DNA of 64,000 nucleotides. It comes from Frateuria aurantia DSM 6220. Its GTDB lineage: Bacteria; Pseudomonadota; Gammaproteobacteria; Xanthomonadales; Rhodanobacteraceae. Shown here in pieces: positions 45,716 to 54,200 of this stretch (positions are counted from its first letter, which is position 1; each line of letters starts with the position of its first letter). Below the pieces are notes generated by a model that was given only the letters and a program-made list of their open reading frames with translations, had not been told where the DNA came from and made no database searches. The stretch spans positions 3,421,110 through 3,485,109 of the forward strand of contig NC_017033.1 of assembly GCF_000242255.2 (NCBI RefSeq). Direction: 5' to 3'. The position numbers and the translations under genes were made by a program.

Positions 45716-47227
45716 ATGCAAACAGGCTTGACTGAAGACTCACGTCGGGGTGCTCGCGCACGCCGCCACGGCGGCTTGGCAGTGACCCTGCTCGCAGGCC
45801 TGCTGCTGACGGCCTGTGCGCCCAGCATCCGTCCACCGACGTTCACCCCGCGTGAACAAGTACCGCTGGCCGGCCTGCCGACCGGTCAAGCCGGGTGGCC
45901 GCAAGCCCAATGGTGGAAACAGTACCGGGATCCCCAGCTGGACCGCTTGATGCAGATGGCCCAAGGCCATGCCACCACCCTGGATCAGGCGCTGGCGCGC
46001 TATCACAGCGCCGCCCGCCAGGTCGACAGCGAACGGGCCAAGCTCGGACCCACGGTCGGTGCCGCCATGGGTGGCGGCATCGGCTACGGCCGCAATCGCG
46101 TCGACGGCCTGCCGGCCAGCCTGGGGCGTGACTCCTACAGCAACGCCAGCACCAGCGCCGGCGGCATCGTCGGTCTGACCGCACGCTGGGATCTGGACCT
46201 GTGGGGCAAGCAGAAGGCCGCCGTGGCCCAGGCGGTCGGCCTGACCCGTGCCGCCGAAGCCGAACAGGCTGTCACCGCCAATGCCCTGCAGTATCAGATC
46301 GCCAGCAGTTATTACGATTGGCAGACCCAGCAGAGTCGGCTGGCACTCTCACGTCAAAGTGAGCAACTGGCCTCCCACCTGCTGCAACTGGCACAGTCGC
46401 GGGTCAATGCCGGCATCGCCGATCCGCGCGACATCGATACCAGCACCGCCCAGCTGGCCCAGCTGCGTCAGGCCAGCGCCGGTATCGATGGCCAGGCCCG
46501 GCTGGACCTGGTCGCACTGGCCGCAATTCTGGGCGTGGATCCGGCCCAGCTGGACTGGCTGCAACCACGCCCCCTGCCCGAGCCGGACACCCGACTGCCG
46601 GCCGATGCCCGCATCGGTCTGATCGCTCGACGCCCGGATATCGCCGCCGCCCGCTGGCAGATCGAAGCCTCCTCGCGTCAGATCGATCAGGCCCGCGCCG
46701 CCTTTTATCCGGATGTCAGCCTGTCGGCTCTGGGCGCTTATCTGAGCTCGGATCCATCTTTCGGCTCGGGCCTGCGCCTGCATGGTCCCTTCGGCGGCAT
46801 CGGCCCTTCGATCACCCTGCCCATCTTTGAAAGCGGACGCCTCAAAGCCGCGTTTGCCGGCAGCCAGGCCGCGCTGGACAGCGCCGTCGCCGACTACAAC
46901 AACACCGTGGTCCAGGCCGCGCATGATGTCGCCCAGCGCGTGCTCGGCATGCAGCAGCAGCAGGCCGAACAGCTTCAGCAGCAAGCCCGGATCGAGGCCA
47001 TTGCCCACAGTGGGCGGCGTCTGGATCGCATGTTCCATCAGGGCATTGCCAATCAGCGCCCTCTGCTGGACAACCAGCTGCAGATCCAGCAGCTGCAGGA
47101 CGCCGAGCTGCAATTGCACGGCCAGCTGCTGGACAGCCAGCTGGGTCTGATCCATGCCTTGGGCGGCGGTTACCACGCCACGACCCTGCCCGCCCTTCCA
47201 GCCCATTCGAATCAGGACGCCCATTGA
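45716..47227 (+). CDS. outer-membrane efflux lipoprotein of the EmrAB-type system
   Basis: A 503-residue NodT-family outer-membrane factor with lipobox LLLTAC near residue 34. OEP repeats carry the family motifs (WWKQYRDPQLDRLMQ, WDLDLWGKQKAAV, ARRPDIAAARWQIEAS, FHQGIANQRPLLDNQ). It is the first gene of the block, and its stop overlaps the EmrA-like start in TGATG. It would form the outer-membrane exit for the EmrAB pump below. Confidence 0.94.
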   Translation: MQTGLTEDSRRGARARRHGGLAVTLLAGLLLTACAPSIRPPTFTPREQVPLAGLPTGQAGWPQAQWWKQYRDPQLDRLMQMAQGHATTLDQALARYHSAARQVDSERAKLGPTVGAAMGGGIGYGRNRVDGLPASLGRDSYSNASTSAGGIVGLTARWDLDLWGKQKAAVAQAVGLTRAAEAEQAVTANALQYQIASSYYDWQTQQSRLALSRQSEQLASHLLQLAQSRVNAGIADPRDIDTSTAQLAQLRQASAGIDGQARLDLVALAAILGVDPAQLDWLQPRPLPEPDTRLPADARIGLIARRPDIAAARWQIEASSRQIDQARAAFYPDVSLSALGAYLSSDPSFGSGLRLHGPFGGIGPSITLPIFESGRLKAAFAGSQAALDSAVADYNNTVVQAAHDVAQRVLGMQQQQAEQLQQQARIEAIAHSGRRLDRMFHQGIANQRPLLDNQLQIQQLQDAELQLHGQLLDSQLGLIHALGGGYHATTLPALPAHSNQDAH

Positions 47228-48582
47228 TGAACGAGCGCGACAATCCCGGGACGGGCGCAGCGGCCGAAGGCTCGACCGCCCCGTACAAATACGAATACAA
47301 GTACAAATATCTGTACCAGCAGCAGTCACCCGACGCGAGCGAAACCGAGCCCCCGACGAAAGCGGCGAGTTCCCCGGCGGCCAAGGATGCGGAGCCGGTC
47401 AGCGCCGGCCCCGAAGCCAAGACCCCCGAACCCACTGAAAAAGGCAAGGGCAAAAAGCGCGGCGTGCTGCTGGTCATTGCCCTGATCTTTATTCTGGCCG
47501 GTCTGGCCTGGTACCTGTATTACCTCTTCGTGCTGAGCGTGCACGAGACCACCGACGACGCCTATGTGAATGGCGACATGGTAACAATCTCCTCGCGCAC
47601 CAACGGCACGGTCGTCGAAGTGGGGGTCGAAGACACCGACCGCGTCGTGGCCGGCCAGGTACTGGTGCGGCTGGATCCGGTCGATGCGAAGATCAGCCTG
47701 CTCAATGCCGAAGGCCAGCTGGGCCAGGCCGTGCGCAATGCCAGCCAGCAGATCGAACAGGCCCGCCAGGCCGATGCGGCCGTGGCGCAGCGTCGTGCCG
47801 AGTACCAGCAGCGCCTCAGCGAGTACCAGCGCCGCCATCCGCTGCTGGCCGAGCATGCCGTTTCGCGCGAAGACGTGGACAATGGCCGCCGCGCCGTCGA
47901 TGCCGCCCGTGCCGCCTTGGCCCAGGCCGAATACAGTGCCGCCGCCGCCCGTGCCCAGGTCAACGGCAGCAAGATCACCGACTTCCCCTCGGTGATCCAG
48001 GCCCGCGCCCAGTTCCTGAGCGCCTGGGTCAATCACTTCAATGATGCCATCATCTCGCCGATCGACGGCTATGCCGCCCGTCGCCAGGTCCAGGTGGGTC
48101 AGCGGGTTCAGGCCGGCCAGACCCTGCTGACCGTGGTACCGCTGCGCGATCTGTGGATCGATGCCAACTTCAAGGAAACCCAGCTGAAAAACATCCGCAT
48201 CGGCCAGCCGGTGAAGATCACCACCGATCAGTACGGTGACCAGGTCTTCCACGGCAAGGTCGCCGGTCTGGATGCCGGCACCGGTGCCGCCTTCGCCCTG
48301 CTGCCGGCCGAGAACGCCACCGGCAACTGGATCAAGGTCGTGCAGCGCCTGCCGGTGCGCGTCGAGCTGGATGCCGACGAACTGGCCAAGCATCCGCTAC
48401 GGATCGGCCTGTCGACCTATACCACCATCGATACCCACGATACCGAGGGCAAGGTGCTGGCCACCGTACCGCGGGCCAAGCCACTGCTGAGCACCGACGT
48501 GTACCAGCACGAGCTGCAGCATGCCGACCAGGCCGCCGATGCCATCATCCAGGCCAATGCGGCCCCGGTGACGGGGAACTGA
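47227..48582 (+). CDS. emrA: EmrA-like membrane-fusion protein with Tyr/Lys repeat tail
   Basis: A 451-residue HlyD-family adaptor for MFS pumps. A long cytoplasmic tail (about 75 residues) precedes one TM helix (LLVIALIFILAGLAWYLYYL). The lipoyl halves (DMVTISSRTNGTVVEVGVED, FNDAIISPIDGYAARRQVQV), coiled coil and beta domain follow. Residues 20-30 read YKYEYKYKYLY, coded by a TACRAR hexamer repeat (47284-47316). E. coli EmrA has a much shorter tail. The ATG overlaps the upstream stop; a TTG one codon earlier is less likely. Confidence 0.93.
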   Translation: MNERDNPGTGAAAEGSTAPYKYEYKYKYLYQQQSPDASETEPPTKAASSPAAKDAEPVSAGPEAKTPEPTEKGKGKKRGVLLVIALIFILAGLAWYLYYLFVLSVHETTDDAYVNGDMVTISSRTNGTVVEVGVEDTDRVVAGQVLVRLDPVDAKISLLNAEGQLGQAVRNASQQIEQARQADAAVAQRRAEYQQRLSEYQRRHPLLAEHAVSREDVDNGRRAVDAARAALAQAEYSAAAARAQVNGSKITDFPSVIQARAQFLSAWVNHFNDAIISPIDGYAARRQVQVGQRVQAGQTLLTVVPLRDLWIDANFKETQLKNIRIGQPVKITTDQYGDQVFHGKVAGLDAGTGAAFALLPAENATGNWIKVVQRLPVRVELDADELAKHPLRIGLSTYTTIDTHDTEGKVLATVPRAKPLLSTDVYQHELQHADQAADAIIQANAAPVTGN

Positions 48583-48588
48583 CAGGCC

Positions 48589-50145
48589 ATGGCCCAGTCC
48601 GCTATCGGCGCACCAGTGGCCCGCGCCCCGCTTACCGGCGGGGCGCTGGTCGCCCTGACTGCAGGGGTCGCCCTGGCCACCTTCATGGAGGTGCTGGACA
48701 TCTCCATCGTCAATGTCTCGGTGCGGACCATTGCCGGCAATCTCGGCGTCAGCAACACCGAGGGAACGATGGCGATCAGCGCCTATTCGATGGCCAGTGC
48801 GATTGTGCAGCCGCTCACCGGCTGGATTTCGCGGCGCTTCGGCGAAGTGAAGACCTTCGCCGTGTCGGTGGCCTTGTTCGTGGTGTTCTCGGTGCTGTGC
48901 GGCCTGGCCAACAGCATGACCATGCTGATCGTGTTCCGCCTGCTGCAAGGTGCGGTTTCCGGGCCGATGGTGCCCCTGTCGCAGTCGATCCTGCTGAACA
49001 ACTATCCACCGGACAAACGGCCGCTGGCATTGGCACTCTGGGCGATGATGGTCGTCGTTGCACCGGTGTTCGGACCGATCATGGGCGGCTGGATCACCGA
49101 CAACTACAGCTGGGCCTGGATCTTCTTCATCAATATCCCGATCGGACTGTTCGCCCTGGCCGTCACCTGGATATTGCTGCGCAAGCGTGAAACCCGCACG
49201 GCCAAGATCCCGCTGGACGGCATCGGCCTGTTCCTGCTGGCCGTCGGCGTCGGCAGCCTTCAGTTCATGCTGGACAAGGGCAACGACTACGACTGGTTCG
49301 CCTCGAAGCTGATCATCGTGCTGGGCGTGGTCGCCCTGGTCTGTCTGACCTTCCTGGTAGCCTGGGAGCTGATGCACAAGCATCCGGTGGTGAATCTGCG
49401 CCTGCTGGGGCGGAGGAACTTCGGCATCGGCGTGCTGTGCCTTTCAGTGGGTATGTTCGCCTTTTTCGGCGGCACCGTGGTGCTGCCGACATGGCTGCAG
49501 CAGGTGATGGGTTACAACGCCACCTGGGCCGGCTTTGCGGTAGCACCCATCGGTCTGCTGGCGATCATCATGTCGCCCCTGGTCGGAGCCACCCAGCGCC
49601 ACTTCGATCTGCGGGTGCTCAACTCGATCGGCTTCGCGATCTTTGCCGCCTGCTCATTCTGGATGGCCAGTCAGGACACCAGTGTCGGCTATGCCCAGGT
49701 GGCGATACCGCGGTTGGTGATGGGGGCCGGCATTGCCCTGTTCTTCGTGCCGGTCAACCAGATCATTCTCTCGGGACTGCCGGACGAGGAGATCGCCAGC
49801 GCATCCGGCCTTTCCAACTTCCTGCGCACCCTGGCCGGCAGTGTGGCCACCGCGGTCAGCACCACCATGTACGAACATCGCACCACCTTCCATCATGCCA
49901 TGCTGGTCCAGCATACCCAGGATGGCGCCACGGCGACCCAGGCCTATCTAAACGGTTTTGGCCAAGCCGGACTGCAAGGCCCTGCCGCCTATGCCTCACT
50001 GAACAAGATCGTCAACGCCCAGGCCGCAACCCTTGCCTCCAACGACGTGTTCTGGTGCTTCGGACTGATGTTCGGCCTGGCCATGGTTACCATCTGGTTC
50101 ACCAGACCGCCCTTCACCGGTGGCTCCGGTGGCGGCGGTCACTGA
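48589..50145 (+). CDS. emrB: EmrB/QacA-type MFS multidrug exporter (DHA2)
   Basis: A 518-residue, 14-TM drug:proton antiporter. Motif D1 is in TM1 (TFMEVLDISIVNVSV), motif A is in GWISRRFGEVKT, and motif C is AMMVVVAPVFGPIMGGWI. The Gly/His-rich C-terminus (GGSGGGGH) is unusual but short. The gene follows emrA by 6 bases. It exports hydrophobic compounds through EmrA and the outer-membrane factor. The 3' end overlaps the convergent foldase gene by 7 bases. Confidence 0.95.
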   Translation: MAQSAIGAPVARAPLTGGALVALTAGVALATFMEVLDISIVNVSVRTIAGNLGVSNTEGTMAISAYSMASAIVQPLTGWISRRFGEVKTFAVSVALFVVFSVLCGLANSMTMLIVFRLLQGAVSGPMVPLSQSILLNNYPPDKRPLALALWAMMVVVAPVFGPIMGGWITDNYSWAWIFFINIPIGLFALAVTWILLRKRETRTAKIPLDGIGLFLLAVGVGSLQFMLDKGNDYDWFASKLIIVLGVVALVCLTFLVAWELMHKHPVVNLRLLGRRNFGIGVLCLSVGMFAFFGGTVVLPTWLQQVMGYNATWAGFAVAPIGLLAIIMSPLVGATQRHFDLRVLNSIGFAIFAACSFWMASQDTSVGYAQVAIPRLVMGAGIALFFVPVNQIILSGLPDEEIASASGLSNFLRTLAGSVATAVSTTMYEHRTTFHHAMLVQHTQDGATATQAYLNGFGQAGLQGPAAYASLNKIVNAQAATLASNDVFWCFGLMFGLAMVTIWFTRPPFTGGSGGGGH

Positions 50146-51173
50146 TCGATGTGTCCGCCGCCATCGGGTGCGGCGGCGGACGTCAGCACGGCCTGCAGCC
50201 GCAAGCGTTCCTGCGGGCTGAAACCGGCCTGCTGCAGATCTCGAAGCGCGGCCTGCCGCTGCATGGACGACAAGGCCGGGTCAGCCTCGATCGAATGGCT
50301 GGCCTGACGATACAGTTCCACTCGCTGCCTCCATTGCTGTCGCCGCTGGTCCAGATCCGCCAGACGATCGGCAGCGGCATCGCCCCAGACTTGTGCCCTG
50401 AGGGCATGACGGGTCTCCGGATCCACCTGCTGCCGATCCAGTTCAGCCGTCATCCGCTCGGCCGTGACCGCCGATTCCTGCTCCCGACGAACCTCGTCAG
50501 TGACCTGCGCGCGCTCCTGCCATGCCTCCAGTTGCTGCCGCTTTTCCGAGACCGAAAGGAGCGGATCGGCCGCGATCGACAGTTGCGCAAGCTCCGCGTC
50601 CTCGCGTGCCTGATCCCCTCCGTAGAACGCCTGCGCCAGGCTGTCTCCCAGCACCTGCCGTCGCAGCCGATGCAAGCTCTGCAGCTGTTCCGGCAAGCTG
50701 AGGCCCGCGGCTGAAGTCAGGCTGGCACTTGCCTGTTGCAGCCGCACATAGCGATCGAAATCGGCCATGACAGCCGCTGCCACGGAAGCCGTCAGCCCCC
50801 GTCGTTGCAGTTCCTGCTGCAACAGAGCGCGGATCTCGGCCAGCGAAGCCTCGCCGATCAAGGCCAGATGGTAGTCGAACAGATGGCGCAAGCCGATATC
50901 GGGCTTGAGCTGCCCATCCACCCCCACGACCACCTCGCCGTCGACCCTTGTGCCCCGCAGCGAGCTTTCGGTACGCTCGCGTTCAGCCGTCCATCGACGC
51001 CGACCGGAAGCGGTGCCGGCCACGGTGAATGCCGGTCCGGGTCGCGCCGGCCCTTCATCCCCTGCCGCCATCGGAGGTGGCGAGGCCATGGGCGCGGCCA
51101 CTCGCCATGCGATCACTGCGCCCGCGCCGGCAAGGATCAGCCCCCCTCCCAGCCCATACGTCCATCGATTCAT
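50139..51173 (-). CDS. lifO: lipase-specific foldase (Lif)
   Basis: A 344-residue membrane-anchored steric chaperone. An N-terminal TM anchor (GLGGGLILAGAGAVIAWRVA) is followed by a Pro/Ala-rich linker and the helical folding domain. The signature RHLFDYHLALIGEAS (96-110) is the conserved R-x-x-F-D-Y motif required for folding family I lipases. The C-terminal half is Gln/Arg-rich helices. The ATG with GGAGGA upstream is preferred over an earlier one. It lies 92 bases downstream of the first of two lipase genes and presumably serves both. Confidence 0.94.
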   Translation of the reverse strand: MNRWTYGLGGGLILAGAGAVIAWRVAAPMASPPPMAAGDEGPARPGPAFTVAGTASGRRRWTAERERTESSLRGTRVDGEVVVGVDGQLKPDIGLRHLFDYHLALIGEASLAEIRALLQQELQRRGLTASVAAAVMADFDRYVRLQQASASLTSAAGLSLPEQLQSLHRLRRQVLGDSLAQAFYGGDQAREDAELAQLSIAADPLLSVSEKRQQLEAWQERAQVTDEVRREQESAVTAERMTAELDRQQVDPETRHALRAQVWGDAAADRLADLDQRRQQWRQRVELYRQASHSIEADPALSSMQRQAALRDLQQAGFSPQERLRLQAVLTSAAAPDGGGHIDQ

Positions 51174-51265
51174 CGCGGCATCCTCCGCATGTCCTCGCCG
51201 ACCGGCTCGTTCCGGCACCTGCCATGCCGCCCCCGGCTTCGGCAAGGCCTGCCCACGACCATTGT

Positions 51266-52216
51266 CTACAAGCCGGACTGCTTCAGACGATTGGCCTGGG
51301 CCCGGTACACTTCACCCGGATCCGGCGAGAACAGGGCCCGCAGGCCAAAGATCTGGTTGACCGCATCCAGGTGGTTCCAGGGATAGTCATCACGCAATAC
51401 CTCGCCCCAATGACTGGCGCACTTCCCCACCAGGCCATCATTGCGCACCGACCCGAAAAACAGGCTGGTCAGCACCATACCATCATCCGACGGGTCCAGT
51501 GGATTGGTCAGCACCGCGGTTCCCCCCAATGAATAGTAACGTACGCCATTGGCCCCCACCTCGGGACCACCGCCGCAAGGACGGCCCGGTGCACCGGCAG
51601 GATAGAGCGCATTGAAGCGGGTCATCGCCGCCGTAGTCATCGAGGCATTCACCGCCAGCCAGTCCTCCGTCTGCAGGCCCTGCCCCGAGGCGATGGAAAT
51701 CAGTTCGCCCCCCAGGTCCGAAATCGCCGCAAGAATTCTTCTTTGCAAGGAACCAGGGGGTGCCAGCACCGTATTGCCGTCGGCGAACAGGCTGCCGCCA
51801 TTGGGAGCACTCAGCGTCGTGACCGAAGCCACCAGATCCGGTCTCACGGCCGCCACATAGCGTGCGGTCAGACCGCCCTGGCTGTGCGCGTACAGATTGA
51901 AGCGACGGTAGCCATACACCGCCTGCAGGTTCTCCAGCTGGCTGATCAACTGCTCACCTCGCGCCGGATTCACCGCCAGAGGATTGAGCCTGGCCAGATA
52001 GACTTCCGCACCACCTTGCCTCAGTTGCTGAGGTATGTCGCTCCAGTAGTCGATGAAACCCAGAAGCATGTCGAAGCCGAACGACCCCGGCACCAGTACG
52101 ATGGGAAAACGGGTCCGGGCATATCCGTCCGTCGTGGTGGCCGTGATGGCCATCGCGGACATGGCCGGACAGAGCAGTGCCAGCCATACGACCATTCTTG
52201 CAAGATGCTTGTTCAT
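51266..52216 (-). CDS. secreted triacylglycerol lipase, family I.1-like, altered oxyanion loop
   Basis: A 316-residue lipase. Signal peptide VVWLALLCPAMSAMA. The nucleophile S112 is in YAHSQGGLT, the acid Asp in NDGLVGKC and the His in DDYPWNHLDAVNQ. Two cysteines (GRPCGGG and VGKCASH) can form the family disulfide, and it ends ANRLKQSGL as in family I.1/I.2 enzymes. Unusually, the oxyanion loop reads VPGSFGFD (42-49), where the family has VHG-x-x-G. The second copy upstream keeps VHGMLGFD. The His-to-Pro change could alter specificity or activity. GGAGGGGGATC precedes the ATG. Confidence 0.92.
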   Translation of the reverse strand: MNKHLARMVVWLALLCPAMSAMAITATTTDGYARTRFPIVLVPGSFGFDMLLGFIDYWSDIPQQLRQGGAEVYLARLNPLAVNPARGEQLISQLENLQAVYGYRRFNLYAHSQGGLTARYVAAVRPDLVASVTTLSAPNGGSLFADGNTVLAPPGSLQRRILAAISDLGGELISIASGQGLQTEDWLAVNASMTTAAMTRFNALYPAGAPGRPCGGGPEVGANGVRYYSLGGTAVLTNPLDPSDDGMVLTSLFFGSVRNDGLVGKCASHWGEVLRDDYPWNHLDAVNQIFGLRALFSPDPGEVYRAQANRLKQSGL

Positions 52217-52652
52217 GATCCCCCTCCATGGACTGGTGACGCATGCGCGTCGATGACGACACCGACCACCGTGACTGGAATGACCACCCCCGGCCATTCA
52301 TCACGACTGATGGGTTTGGCTCGCGACAAAGCAAGTCAAACGACCTTGATATCGGCACGGATATCCATGCACATGACGGATGAAGAAAAAGTCCATGCAT
52401 TTTTCCACTCCGCATCACCTGACGGAGGGAGGTCGCGGAATGACATCCAGTTCCGCCATGCCAGAAACCGGCTGACGAACTCGCTGTCGATGCTCGCGGG
52501 TGCTCATGCATCTTTGCATCCATCAGCAGGACATCATGACTATCCATCACAGGCGGCGCGATCCCGGTCATGAACTTTTGATACCATGCGCACATTCCGG
52601 ACCATCCGCATGACACAGACCGCTCGAGTCGGCACCGCGCCCGACCGCCCTG
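52217..52652. other. gap between the two lipase genes
   Basis: About 436 bases without a supported gene. It contains GATATC-containing short repeats (near 52347-52366). No clear terminator of the upstream lipase and no consensus sigma-70 or sigma-54 promoter could be identified, but a separate promoter for the downstream lipase-lif pair is likely given the distance. Confidence 0.4.
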
Positions 52653-53609
52653 CTACAGTCCGGTCAGTTTGAGCCGATTCAGCTGGACCCGCAGGACCTC
52701 GCCAGGGTCCGGTGAAAACAGGCCGCGCAACCCGAACAGCTGATTGATCTCGTCCAGATGGTTCCAGGGATAGTCATCACGCAACACCCATCCCCAGTGC
52801 GAGGCGCAGCGTCCCACCAGCCCGTCACCGGGTTCGCCCTTGAAGAACAGCGAAGCAAGGCCCAATACATAGTCGCCCGGATCCAGCGGATGGGTCAGCA
52901 CTCCGGTACCGCCCAGCGAGTAATAGCGCACCCCGTTGCCGGCCAGCTCAGGCACGCTGCCACAGGCCATGGGCGGCGCCCCCGAGGGATGATCCAGATT
53001 GAAAGCCTGCATCCGCTGCGTGCTCAGACCCTGCAAGGTGGTCTCAAACCGCTGCGGACTGAAGCCGGCTCCGGAGCCCAGGGATTCGAACTGGCCAAGC
53101 AATTCGATCATGCCTTTCAGCAGTGCCCCCTGCAGCGATGGCTCCGGCGCCCATTTCAGCAGCCCGTCCGCCACCCGGCTGCCGCCATGGGGCGTGCCCA
53201 GCGTGGTCAGCGAAGCGACCAGATCAGGCCGGGCCTCAGCCACGTAGCGTGAAGTAGTGCCGCCCTGACTGTGCGCGATCAGATTGAAACGTGCAAAGCC
53301 ATGTATCGCCTGCAGCGCCTGCAACTGATCCAGCAACTGCTCGCCACGCACCGCATCGGAATCAAGCTGGCTGAGCCTGACCACATAGACCCTGGCGCCG
53401 CCCCTGCGCAACTGGTCGGGAATGTCACCCCAGTACTGGATCAGCCCCAGCAGGGTATCGAAGCCCAGCATGCCGTGTACCAGCACCACCGGGTATCGTG
53501 TCTGTGTATAGACGTCCATGGACGGACGATCCTCTGCTGCTCCTGTCCCCATTGCGGATCCCGCACAAAGCAACAGCCACAGAAATGCTGAAATCGAGAC
53601 GCGATACAT
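52653..53609 (-). CDS. secreted triacylglycerol lipase, family I.1-like, canonical
   Basis: A 318-residue lipase about the same size and order as the downstream copy. Signal peptide SISAFLWLLLCAGSAMG. Oxyanion loop VHGMLGFD (44-51), nucleophile S114 in IAHSQGGTT, Asp in GDGLVGRC, His in DDYPWNHLDEINQ, the disulfide pair, and ending QLNRLKLTGL. All residues needed for activity are present. It is secreted through the type II pathway in related organisms, after folding by Lif. The ribosome site CGGAGGGGAAGG is strong and is the stretch complementary to the small-RNA candidate. It is divergent from the thr operon. Confidence 0.94.
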   Translation of the reverse strand: MYRVSISAFLWLLLCAGSAMGTGAAEDRPSMDVYTQTRYPVVLVHGMLGFDTLLGLIQYWGDIPDQLRRGGARVYVVRLSQLDSDAVRGEQLLDQLQALQAIHGFARFNLIAHSQGGTTSRYVAEARPDLVASLTTLGTPHGGSRVADGLLKWAPEPSLQGALLKGMIELLGQFESLGSGAGFSPQRFETTLQGLSTQRMQAFNLDHPSGAPPMACGSVPELAGNGVRYYSLGGTGVLTHPLDPGDYVLGLASLFFKGEPGDGLVGRCASHWGWVLRDDYPWNHLDEINQLFGLRGLFSPDPGEVLRVQLNRLKLTGL

Positions 53610-53925
53610 GGTCCTTCCCCTCCGGATGGGCTCCGGTCCGTATATAGCCGGATCGCCGCCATGACGCTGCATTTATAGAAAACACGAATATGTTGCGCCG
53701 CATCGCCTGTCCGTCCGCGGCCGTCCTCAGGCCTTGGCGGGTCAGTGCATTGCGGCGAGCCACGCCTTCGCCGGAAGCGAGGCCGCCACTGCCATGACCG
53801 TCACTGCACGCTCCACTGGTGGCTGCGACCGAGGGTTCCGCAGAGATTGCGGCAGTGCAGACGTCCGCTGACCGGAAAGCGTCAAACAAATATCAGTCGC
53901 GCGCCGGGCCGGATCGTCAACAGGC
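53610..53925. other. lipase-thr divergent intergenic region, left part
   Basis: No gene. AT-rich patches TATATA (53641-53646) and TTTATAGA (near 53672) could be -10 elements for the lipase gene on the minus strand, but no matching -35 was found. A GCCACTG-like stretch near 53787 was considered as a cobalamin element and rejected. Confidence 0.35.
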
Positions 53926-53955
53926 TTGACAATCCCTCCGAAGCTGGGGAATGAT
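53926..53955 (+). promoter_or_regulatory. thr operon promoter
   Basis: A perfect TTGACA (53926-53931) and AATGAT (53950-53955), 18 bases apart, precede the Thr-rich leader. Transcription would begin near 53962, giving a leader of about 240 bases before the first enzyme gene. Confidence 0.6.
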
Positions 53956-54024
53956 GAAAACATGATTTCCCTTCCCGTCCAGATCGATGCGTTGGATGCC
54001 TTGCCGCTGCGGCAGGCGTTGTCG

Positions 54025-54111
54025 ATGTCGATGTCGACGGGCTTGTTTGCGCTCACCACTACCGCGATCACCTCGATTACCACCGGGGTGCGGGTGGCTG
54101 CGCGCGTTTAG
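54025..54111 (+). CDS. thrL: thr operon leader peptide
   Basis: A 28-codon frame beginning at ATG 54025 with AGG nine bases upstream. It reads MSMSTGLFALTTTAITSITT then GVRVAARV. Five of eight residues in the core are Thr or Ile, as in the E. coli thr leader. An in-frame ATG at 53962 would lengthen it to 49 codons. Ribosome stalling at the Thr/Ile codons would sense charged tRNA-Thr and tRNA-Ile. It sits about 90 bases before homoserine dehydrogenase. Confidence 0.7.
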   Translation: MSMSTGLFALTTTAITSITTGVRVAARV

Positions 54112-54123
54112 CAAGATCGACGC

Positions 54124-54151
54124 ACCGGCCCCCCTCCCTGAGGTGGCCGGT
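54124..54151 (+). promoter_or_regulatory. possible thr attenuator hairpin
   Basis: ACCGGCC (54124-54130) and GGCCGGT (54145-54151) pair just downstream of the leader stop. A competing 5-bp hairpin, CCACC/GGTGG, lies in the last leader codons. There is no U-tract, so termination would have to be Rho-dependent or the hairpin acts on translation. Confidence 0.4.
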
Positions 54152-54200
54152 CGAATCCAGATCCCCACCACAGCGAGCACGGGCCTCCAAGGAGACCACC

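Noticed and set aside
53770-53830. Cobalamin riboswitch-like GCCACTG segment upstream of thr
   Set aside because: Only one short box resembles the consensus. The rest of the B12 fold is missing, and the thr promoter lies downstream.
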